A stretch of 19,809 nt of DNA from assembly GCA_964485515.1 (NCBI GenBank), contig CAZALT010000053.1:1-19809 (forward strand). The letters run 5' to 3'. Under the pieces are notes generated by a model that was not told the origin of the DNA, searched no databases, and saw only the letters and a program-made list of their open reading frames with translations. The translations under genes were made by a program, and so were the position numbers. This DNA is from CAZALT01 sp964485515. GTDB lineage: Bacteria; Actinomycetota; Acidimicrobiia; Acidimicrobiales; Acidimicrobilacustridaceae. This document shows, one piece after another, positions 14,358 through 19,809 of this stretch; positions within the stretch are counted from its first letter, which is position 1; every line of letters starts with the position of its first letter.

Positions 14358-15433
14358 GAGGTGCGGTTGGCGTCGGCTTCTTCGACTCGGCCGTCGGCGT
14401 GGCGGGCGAAGCGGCCACGATCGGCAGCGTGCACCGGGCCGTCGGCCGGCCAGGGCCAGCCCCCGAAACCGGTTTCTCGGTAGTCGGCGAAGGCCTGCTC
14501 GATCTCGTGTTCGGTGCTCATCACGAACGGGCCGTAGCGGGCCACCGGTTCCCCGATCGGGCGGCCCTGGAGGAGCAGGCACTCGACGCCGTCGGTAGAA
14601 GCGAGGTCGATGGCCTGCTCGCTGGACAGCACGATGCCGGTGTCGACTCCGAACGCCCCGTCGTGGCCCCCGATCGTCAGTTCGTGACCGGCGAACACGT
14701 AGAGCGTGCGCACCGTGTCGGGACCGGCGGGCGGCGGCATCGTCCACGACGCCCCGGGATCGAGCCGGATGTGCCAGATGGCGATGTCGGAGCCTTCCTG
14801 GGAGGCCCACGAGTCGGGAGGGGGAGGCGGGCCCTCGAGCCCGGCGAGCTCACCGGCGATCACCGTGACCTCGGTGTTCGGGCCGTCGTCGCCCACGACG
14901 AGCTTGGGGACGTCGTCAGCCCAGAACATCGTGAAGTGGGCGGGGACCAGCTTGTTGGCGGCCGGGAGGTTGAGCCAGATCTGGAACAGCTCGAGGGGGT
15001 TCGGGGCGTCGGGGTCGAGCAGGGGGAACATCTCGCTGTGCACCACGCCGCCGCCGGCCGTGAGCCACTGCGTGTCGCCCTCGCCGAACCGGGCGGTGGC
15101 ACCGAGCGAGTCGGCGTGGTCGATGAAGCCGCGCCGGACGTAGGTGACGGTCTCGAACCCGCGGTGCGGGTGCTGGGGGAAGCCCGGTACGACATCGCCG
15201 TGGTACATCCGCCAGCCGTCCTTGCCGGCGAAGTCCATGCCGATGTCGCGACCGTCGAGCGATGTGGCAGGACCGAGGTCGGCCGTGCCCGCGGGGTAGG
15301 CGTCGTCGTGGTGGGCGCAGAAGAGGAACGGGTCGACGGTGGGCCACTGCGGACCCAGCGCCACGGACTGCAGGACGGGATCGGCGAGGTCCACAGGTGA
15401 GGTGTCGAGGTCGGAGGACGCGGTGTCAGCCAT
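14354..15433 (-). CDS. Pirin-family bicupin protein
   Basis: The 359-aa protein is a pirin: a double cupin with a metal-binding N-terminal half. All four ligand positions are present with human-pirin spacing: H88, H90 (HPHRGFETVTYV), H132 and E134 (GVVHSEM). The second cupin spans ~190-300. A C-terminal extension (~305-359, including EIEQAFADYRETGFGGWPWP) is longer than in classical pirins of ~290 residues. Relatives are quercetin dioxygenases, redox-sensing regulators or unknown, so the function is not settled. ATG 15433 lies 6 bases after TAGCCT, with no ribosome-binding site. Its stop overlaps the HlyIII start, forming a two-gene unit. Confidence 0.93.
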   Translation of the reverse strand: MADTASSDLDTSPVDLADPVLQSVALGPQWPTVDPFLFCAHHDDAYPAGTADLGPATSLDGRDIGMDFAGKDGWRMYHGDVVPGFPQHPHRGFETVTYVRRGFIDHADSLGATARFGEGDTQWLTAGGGVVHSEMFPLLDPDAPNPLELFQIWLNLPAANKLVPAHFTMFWADDVPKLVVGDDGPNTEVTVIAGELAGLEGPPPPPDSWASQEGSDIAIWHIRLDPGASWTMPPPAGPDTVRTLYVFAGHELTIGGHDGAFGVDTGIVLSSEQAIDLASTDGVECLLLQGRPIGEPVARYGPFVMSTEHEIEQAFADYRETGFGGWPWPADGPVHAADRGRFARHADGRVEEADANRTS

Positions 15434-15439
15434 GCGTTC

Positions 15440-15445
15440 AGGCTA
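15440..15445 (-). promoter_or_regulatory. Candidate leaderless -10 for the pirin-HlyIII unit
   Basis: TAGCCT on the - strand ends 6 bases before the pirin ATG, and no Shine-Dalgarno sequence is present. No good -35 hexamer was seen. Confidence 0.5.
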
Positions 15446-15482
15446 AGGCGCCGCCGATGCACCCGCACCGACCGCTTCCTGC

Positions 15483-15534
15483 CGAACTGGCTGGGAACAT
15501 AGGCTGCATAGCCCGGGTCTTCCCAGCCAGTTCG
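15483..15534. terminator. Perfect 15-bp inverted repeat between acyltransferase and pirin genes
   Basis: CGAACTGGCTGGGAA (15483-15497) is perfectly complementary to TTCCCAGCCAGTTCG (15520-15534). The 22-base loop can form a nested GGCT-GCAT-AGCC hairpin (15502-15513). It lies 42 bases after the acyltransferase stop and about 40 bases upstream of the pirin promoter, fitting a terminator for the upstream gene. There is no T-tract, so an operator or RNA element remains possible. Confidence 0.6.
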
Positions 15535-15540
15535 CCCAGC

Positions 15541-15584
15541 GGTCAGCGCGCGATCAGCTCGCGGTCAGCGCGCGGTCAGCTCGC
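15541..15584. repeat. Four-copy 11-bp tandem repeat spanning the acyltransferase stop
   Basis: Units GGTCAGCGCGC, GATCAGCTCGC, GGTCAGCGCGC and GGTCAGCTCGC lie head to tail. Units 1 and 3 are identical, so the array also reads as two 22-bp units with one mismatch. Each unit holds a - strand TGA; the one in the last unit (15576-15578) is the acyltransferase stop. Confidence 0.9.
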
Positions 15585-17618
15585 GTTGACGGCATCGAGT
15601 GCGTCGACGATCTGCGCTTCGAACCAGGGGAGGATGACGTCGCGTGCGGTCTCCTCGTCCCAGTGGACGCCGTCGAGGGTGCCCTGGAGATCGGTGCCGT
15701 CGGGGCCTGCTGCGGCCTTCCACGAGCCGAAGTCCACGAGCTCGACCTGAGGGTGCGACGTGAGCATGTCGCGCTGGAGCGCGCTGACGATCGCCGTGTC
15801 GGCGGCGATCACGGCGAACTCGTCGTCGGAGGGTCGAACGGCGTCCTTGTACTCGGCTTGGTTCGAGGCCGCCGGGGTGAACCACAGGATCGAGCTGGTC
15901 GGGAGGTTCGCCTCGAGCCACGAGAGCCGTTCGCCCGCTGTGCGACGCCACCAGTCCTGCCACTCGAGATCGTGGGGCAGCAGGTAGGTGTCGTCGGGCC
16001 CGTCGACCAACGAGCGGGAGAGCCACGTGGTGGCGCCGCCGACGGCCCACACGACGACGTCGGGCGGGCCCCATCCGGCGAGCGCGTCCTGCCAACGCGC
16101 CTCCCAACGGGGGCACTGGTCCTGCTCGGTGCCGACCTTGCCGTCGGTGTAGCGGAGCTTCGCCGTGCCCCCGCCTCCATCGCACGCGATCGCGGCAAGG
16201 TCGACCACGGTTGCGGGGTGGGTGCCGAACCGGGTGGCGAAGGCAACCGTGTCGGGCGAGGCGCCTTCGATGGTCTCGGACGCGGCATCGCGTCGTCCGG
16301 TGAGGGTGTCCATGAGGCCATCGGACTGCGAGTCACCGATCCACCAGACGGTGATGGGCGCATCGGGTGCAAGGCTCCTGGGGGCAGCGCCCGGGTCGCT
16401 GGCGGTGACGTCGAGGGTCGGGTTCGTTCGCTCGACCGCGGTGGCTGTCGACGCCGAGCTGTCCTGGGACACGACCCCGACCACGACGCAGGCGAGGAGC
16501 AGCACGGTGACGAAGGCGCTCGCAACGCTCAGCGCCTGGCGCGGCTCAGCGAGCACACGGCGAAGGCGAACGGGCGACTCGACGAGGTGCCAGGACAGCT
16601 CGGCGAGGCCCAACGTCACCGCGACCTGGACCAAGCCGTGGGCCGGCAACCACACGTGGACCGGCCAGTGAATGAGGTAGATGGCGTAGGAGCGCTTCCC
16701 GAGCCACACCAGCACCACATGGCCGAGCGTGCGGTCGGCGCGCATGGTCGAGGCGAACACGATGGCGGCGCACGAGACGAGTGCGGTCGCCGGCAGCAAA
16801 CCGTGCGACACGATCCAGTCCGGGTAGCGGACGGTGCGGGACAGGACCACGAGCCCGGCGATGGCCACGATGCCCACGACGGTCGAGCGGAGCGACCCCC
16901 GCGGTCCGGCCGACCCAAGCGGCCACACGAAGGCCAGCAGGACGCCGGCGAGCAGCTCGGCGGCGCGGGTGAACGTCGAGAGGTAGGACAGCTCCGGGTT
17001 CGACGCGGTGAGCACCATGGTGGCGAGCGAGCCGGCGAGCAGCATCGTGGCCACCGTGGCGAAGGCACGCCGGCCGAACGAGAGCGCACCCGCGGCGATC
17101 AGCGGGAACACGACGTAGAACTGCTCTTCGATGGCGAGCGACCAGAAGTGCTCGATCGGGGAGGGGTCGGCGAACATCGCCCCGTACCCGTTGCCCTCGG
17201 CGATCTGGAACCAGTTGTACACGTAGGCGGTCGCGGCCGCGACCTGGGCGGGGAGGTCCGCTGGCGCCGCCAACCACTGACCGAGCGCCAGCACGACGGC
17301 GAGGGTCACGAGCGCGGCGGGCATCAGGCGGCGGAACCGGCGACCCCAGAACGGCCCCAACGAGATGCGACCCGATGCCGCGTGCTCGGCGAGCAACAGG
17401 TTGGTGATCAGGTAGCCCGACAGCGTGAAGAACAGGGAGACGCCGAGGAACCCGCCGGGGAGCACATCGGGCCAGAGGTGGAAGACCACCACGAGCACGA
17501 CGGCGATGCCGCGCAGGCCGTCGAGGCCGGGGGAGTGGCGTCGCTCTGCCCCCGTCCCAGGAGGAGGGGTCGACCGGGACGGGGGGCGGCGAACACCCAC
17601 CACGTCGTCCACGGTCAC
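15576..17618 (-). CDS. Membrane acyltransferase-3 fused to C-terminal SGNH domain (OafA-like)
   Basis: The 680-aa product has an N-terminal acyltransferase-3 domain (~30-370) with about ten TM helices and a C-terminal SGNH-hydrolase-like domain (~415-675). The first TM block is diagnostic: GLDGLRGIAVVLVVV, H47, GGFLGVSLFFTLSGYLIT, then FWGRRFRRLMPA. The SGNH part shows S430 in GDSQ and D649/H652 in DGVHWD; I could not place the block-III Asn. Such fusions O-acylate extracellular glycans such as O-antigen, peptidoglycan or exopolysaccharide, moving acyl groups across the membrane; the acceptor here is unknown. In-frame starts exist at ATG 17660 and GTGs at 17624 and 17618. I prefer 17618, 8 bases after TAGGAT. 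Confidence 0.92.
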   Translation of the reverse strand: MTVDDVVGVRRPPSRSTPPPGTGAERRHSPGLDGLRGIAVVLVVVFHLWPDVLPGGFLGVSLFFTLSGYLITNLLLAEHAASGRISLGPFWGRRFRRLMPAALVTLAVVLALGQWLAAPADLPAQVAAATAYVYNWFQIAEGNGYGAMFADPSPIEHFWSLAIEEQFYVVFPLIAAGALSFGRRAFATVATMLLAGSLATMVLTASNPELSYLSTFTRAAELLAGVLLAFVWPLGSAGPRGSLRSTVVGIVAIAGLVVLSRTVRYPDWIVSHGLLPATALVSCAAIVFASTMRADRTLGHVVLVWLGKRSYAIYLIHWPVHVWLPAHGLVQVAVTLGLAELSWHLVESPVRLRRVLAEPRQALSVASAFVTVLLLACVVVGVVSQDSSASTATAVERTNPTLDVTASDPGAAPRSLAPDAPITVWWIGDSQSDGLMDTLTGRRDAASETIEGASPDTVAFATRFGTHPATVVDLAAIACDGGGGTAKLRYTDGKVGTEQDQCPRWEARWQDALAGWGPPDVVVWAVGGATTWLSRSLVDGPDDTYLLPHDLEWQDWWRRTAGERLSWLEANLPTSSILWFTPAASNQAEYKDAVRPSDDEFAVIAADTAIVSALQRDMLTSHPQVELVDFGSWKAAAGPDGTDLQGTLDGVHWDEETARDVILPWFEAQIVDALDAVNAS

Positions 17619-17626
17619 GGTCACAG

Positions 17627-17632
17627 ATCCTA
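17627..17632 (-). promoter_or_regulatory. Candidate leaderless -10 for the acyltransferase
   Basis: TAGGAT on the - strand lies 8 bases before GTG 17618 and 2 bases before GTG 17624. The first spacing matches the other genes in this window. An ATG at 17660 would lie upstream of this element. Confidence 0.45.
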
Positions 17633-17691
17633 CGGGGGTGAGCCGTCCTCTCCCGATCACCCGCCGCGCCCGGCGGTCCGGTGCAGTCGTC

Positions 17692-17697
17692 TAGAAC
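17692..17697 (+). promoter_or_regulatory. Possible -10 (near match) for the lipoprotein
   Basis: TAGAAC is one base off the TANNNT form seen at other genes and ends 7 bases before GTG 17705. It lies in the divergent gap shared with the acyltransferase gene. Confidence 0.3.
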
Positions 17698-17704
17698 AGC
17701 CGGT

Positions 17705-18244
17705 GTGATCCGTGGTCCCAGCAGTCGCCCCGTCGTCGTCGCTCTCGCTCTGGTGGTCGTCGTCGCGCTTGTCGGCTGCACCGGCGACGACGGGCCGTCG
17801 GCGTCGACCACGACCGCTCCGCCACCGGTGGACACCACGGCCACGACGACCATCCCCACCGACCCGGCACAGGCGGCGTTCGTCGCGCAGATCAACCCGA
17901 TCTGCGTGACCCGCAACGAGCAGATCATCGCCGCGGTGAAGATCGCCACCGTGCCCGACGCGGCCGGTGCGCTCGCCAAGCGGGCGCGTCTGTCGGTGGA
18001 GGCAGTCGAGCAGATCCGCACGGTCGCACCGCCGGCCGGCGACGAGGCCACGGTCGAGGCGATGCTCGCCGAGATGGATGAGGTCAACCAGCACACGGCT
18101 GATCTGGCGACGGCGGTGCTCTACGTGGACGCCGAGTCGGGCCGGAGGGCGGCCGCCGCGTTGCATGCACAGCTGCCGGCGCTCAACGAGCAGCTCGTGG
18201 CCTACGGCCTGGGCGACTGCGTGCTCGACCCGCCCACGGGCTGA
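17705..18244 (+). CDS. Probable lipoprotein, unknown function
   Basis: From GTG 17705 the product is 179 aa. Residues 1-24 form a lipoprotein signal: R3 and R8, a Val/Ala/Leu core, then the lipobox LVGC with C25 as the lipidated residue. A Thr/Pro/Ser-rich linker follows (~26-52), then a mostly helical domain (~55-170) with two Cys (NPICVTRNEQ and GDCVLDPP) that could form a disulfide joining its ends. The pattern of heptad-like Ala/Leu/Glu segments suggests a small helical bundle. I do not recognise a family. GTG 17681 is an alternative start giving eight more residues, but 17705 gives a cleaner signal peptide. It is divergent from the acyltransferase. Confidence 0.82.
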   Translation: MIRGPSSRPVVVALALVVVVALVGCTGDDGPSASTTTAPPPVDTTATTTIPTDPAQAAFVAQINPICVTRNEQIIAAVKIATVPDAAGALAKRARLSVEAVEQIRTVAPPAGDEATVEAMLAEMDEVNQHTADLATAVLYVDAESGRRAAAALHAQLPALNEQLVAYGLGDCVLDPPTG

Positions 18245-18311
18245 TCGACCAGGTTCACCTGCTCGGCCACGGGCTGGCATCGGCGTTCGGCGAGCTGATC
18301 GACCAGGTTCT
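18241..18311. repeat. Pair of exact 16-bp direct repeats
   Basis: CTGATCGACCAGGTTC occurs at 18241-18256 and again at 18296-18311. The first copy contains the lipoprotein stop codon and the second lies just before the next small ORF. Both copies are in the same frame (Leu-Ile-Asp-Gln-Val). Confidence 0.9.
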
Positions 18312-18318
18312 TCGAGAG

Positions 18319-18540
18319 ATGTGGATCCTTTGTGACGGGTTCGTGGTCGACCTCGTCGGGTGGACGGTCACGCCGGTCGATGATCTGGTCGATGCCGAGG
18401 GCCGGACGGTGACGGTCAGCTCTGTCATCGTCGGGACCGACCGCGTGGTGCTCGGCATCACCTTCGATGCGCAGCAGGCGGCCTTGGCCGACGTCGTCGC
18501 CGACTCGGTCACCCTGGTCGGCACGCCCACCCGGAGCTGA
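18319..18540 (+). CDS. Small protein (73 aa), unknown
   Basis: The 73-aa frame starts MWILCDGFVVDLVGWTV and continues with alternating hydrophobic residues (RTVTVSSVIVG, then RVVLGITFD) and a short helix (AQQAALADVVADSVTL), which looks like a small alpha/beta fold. I do not recognise it. It starts 74 bases after the lipoprotein stop on the same strand. GAGAG abuts the ATG too closely for a good ribosome-binding site. The frame is open upstream to the first 16-bp repeat but has no ATG or GTG there. The protein-like composition and the terminator directly downstream favour a real gene, with an uncertain start. Confidence 0.55.
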   Translation: MWILCDGFVVDLVGWTVTPVDDLVDAEGRTVTVSSVIVGTDRVVLGITFDAQQAALADVVADSVTLVGTPTRS

Positions 18541-18571
18541 TCTTCGGCGCTGACCCCTCCTCCCCTGGGAG

Positions 18572-18619
18572 CGATTCGGCATCGGTTCGGTGCGACCGCA
18601 CGGGACCGATGCCGAGTCG
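18572..18619. terminator. Bidirectional terminator hairpin between convergent genes
   Basis: CGATTCGGCATCGGT (18572-18586) pairs with ACCGATGCCGAGTCG (18605-18619), giving a 15-bp stem with one G-T wobble. The 18-base loop contains a smaller GTGC/GCAC hairpin. It sits between the + strand 73-aa ORF (ends 18540) and the - strand helicase gene (ends 18625). There is no T-tract on either side. Confidence 0.65.
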
Positions 18620-18624
18620 TCTCG

Positions 18625-19809
18625 TCAGGGCAGCGTGCGGGCGAGGTCGTCGAGGGCCCGCACGATGCGTTGCTCGGACACCGGTTCGGGGGTGCCGACC
18701 TGCTGGGCGAACAGGCTCACGCGCAGCTCCTCGATCAGCCAGCCGATGGCGGCGAGGTCCTGCTGGGCGACCGACCCGGCGGGAGTGCGGTCGTACACCT
18801 CGTCGTAGCGGCCCTGCACCCGGTTGACGGTGGCCTGGTTGCGGGCGTCGAGGTGCAGGGCATCGGCCTTGCCGGTGCGGAGTCGGTCGAGGCGGATCCA
18901 GGCGGCGTGGAGGTAGCGGGCCACGTCGTCCAGGCGTGCGGATCCGGTCGCGGCGATGAACCCGTCGTAGACGAGGCTGGTGCGCTGGGCGGTGACGTCG
19001 TCGTACGCGGGCCAGAGCTTCTCGCCGACCGGTTCACCGAGCACGTCGTCGAGCGCTCGGGTCGCGGCGAGGATCTCGCCGACGCTCGTGACGATGGCCT
19101 GCACCTCACGGTCGAGGTCGTCGCGCACGGCGGTGCGCAACGTTGCGAAGTCGGTCTCGTTCCAGGCCGGTCCGCCGTGGCGACGGAGGAGGTCGTCGAG
19201 TGTCGTGGTCGTCGCGTCGTCGAGCAGCGCCGCGGTCGTGACGTAGGGGCTCGTGCCGAGGGCGAGCCGGGCGGCGTTGGTGAGGTCGTCGAGGACCCGA
19301 CGGCCGGGCGGGTTCGTCGTGAGGCGCAGGAGGCGGCGGGTGCCGCGCCACATGATCCGGCGCTGCTGGTCCCCGGTGGCGAGGAGCCGCACTCCGACGG
19401 TGTCGCCCTCGTCGGCGAGCGCCGGGTAGCCCCGGACGCGGAGCCCGTCGACCTCGCGCTCGACGATCCGGTCGATGGTGCCGAAGTCCCACTGGGTGGC
19501 GCCGGTGCGCTCGACGTCGGGGAGCGACACCGCGATCGCGCCCCTGGTCTTGCCCGCCAGCTGGCTCTGCAGGGCCCGGAGATCGCGACCTTCGCGGATG
19601 ATGCGGCCCTCGGCATCGGTGACCACGAAGTCGACCCGGAGGTGCTGGGGCACGGCGTCGGCCCGGATCGCGCTCGTGTCGATCCACTCGTCGGCCTGCT
19701 TCGGCAGCTCGCGGCGCAGCGAAGCGAGGAGCGGCTCGGTGCCGAGGAACCCCTCGCGCTCGGCGGTGGCGAGGAACCGTGCGGCGTGGTCGGAGGCGGG
19801 CGTCAGCGC
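18625..19809 (-). CDS. hrpA: HrpA-type ATP-dependent RNA helicase, C-terminal part (5' end outside window)
   Basis: About 394 codons of the 3' end are visible and the frame is open to the window edge, so the gene continues beyond it. The sequence matches the C-terminal region of bacterial HrpA (DUF3418): PQHLRVDFVVTDAEGRIIREGRDLRALQ is the recognisable junction, followed by the all-helical end with YLHAAWIRLDRL and IGWLIEELRVSLFAQQVGT. HrpA is a DEAH-box RNA helicase linked to mRNA processing and rescue of stalled ribosomes in other bacteria. Its DEAH motifs lie in the N-terminal part, outside the window, so helicase activity cannot be checked here. A GTG at 19653 is internal and not the start, because the upstream residues (LPKQADEWIDTSAIRADA) continue the protein. 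Confidence 0.88.
   Translation of the reverse strand, partial: ALTPASDHAARFLATAEREGFLGTEPLLASLRRELPKQADEWIDTSAIRADAVPQHLRVDFVVTDAEGRIIREGRDLRALQSQLAGKTRGAIAVSLPDVERTGATQWDFGTIDRIVEREVDGLRVRGYPALADEGDTVGVRLLATGDQQRRIMWRGTRRLLRLTTNPPGRRVLDDLTNAARLALGTSPYVTTAALLDDATTTTLDDLLRRHGGPAWNETDFATLRTAVRDDLDREVQAIVTSVGEILAATRALDDVLGEPVGEKLWPAYDDVTAQRTSLVYDGFIAATGSARLDDVARYLHAAWIRLDRLRTGKADALHLDARNQATVNRVQGRYDEVYDRTPAGSVAQQDLAAIGWLIEELRVSLFAQQVGTPEPVSEQRIVRALDDLARTLP

Noticed and set aside
14358..14810. Upstream extension of the HlyIII frame to 14810
   Set aside because: The extension lies wholly inside the pirin gene in another frame and is Arg/Pro-rich noise. GTG 14357 overlapping the pirin stop is the natural coupled start.
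15663..17708. 681-aa + strand frame opposite the acyltransferase
   Set aside because: It is an antisense shadow with no motif; the - strand frame has unmistakable acyltransferase-3 and SGNH signatures.

Overview
The window is very GC-rich, tightly packed bacterial chromosome. A secA-prfB-ftsE-ftsX-M23 peptidase order, frequent GTG starts, actinobacterial-type membrane families and several apparently leaderless genes all point to a high-GC Actinomycetota, perhaps the Acidimicrobiia. The class assignment is an inference from gene order and style, not from a marker-gene comparison. No rRNA, tRNA, CRISPR array, insertion sequence or phage gene was seen.

Left part (1-9074, all + strand). The 3' end of secA is followed by prfB (release factor 2). 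After a 294-base gap comes a long probable operon: ftsE, ftsX, a secreted coiled-coil M23 (LytM) peptidase, a 346-aa protein with a strict 13-residue repeat, an RDD-family membrane protein overlapping it by 4 bases, an AI-2E/PerM-family membrane protein and a Bax inhibitor-1-like membrane protein. FtsEX and the M23 protein form a recognisable septal peptidoglycan-hydrolysis module. The four envelope genes after it have no assigned job here, although gene order suggests a related envelope role.

Middle part (9075-12457, - strand). This holds a small signal-peptide/TM protein, an endonuclease/exonuclease/phosphatase (EEP) domain protein with an N-terminal membrane domain, a possible 50-aa small protein and an alpha/beta hydrolase. 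The roughly 760-base stretch between the EEP gene and the hydrolase contains a strong intrinsic terminator, the candidate small gene and a three-copy 16-bp tandem repeat.

Right part (12458-19809). A TM-anchored Pro/Thr-rich secreted protein (+) collides tail-to-tail with a HlyIII/PAQR membrane protein (-), and a 9-bp tandem repeat encodes a low-complexity tail on both strands. HlyIII is translationally coupled to an upstream pirin. Next come a membrane acyltransferase-SGNH fusion (-), a divergent lipoprotein (+), a small 73-aa ORF (+), a convergent terminator hairpin and the 3' end of an HrpA-type helicase (-).

The most notable patterns are: a TANNNT -10-like element 6-9 bases before the start codon at six genes, which suggests many leaderless mRNAs and also fixes several starts; the 13-residue periodic protein next to an RDD protein; and the doubly coding tandem repeat in the overlapping 3' ends.
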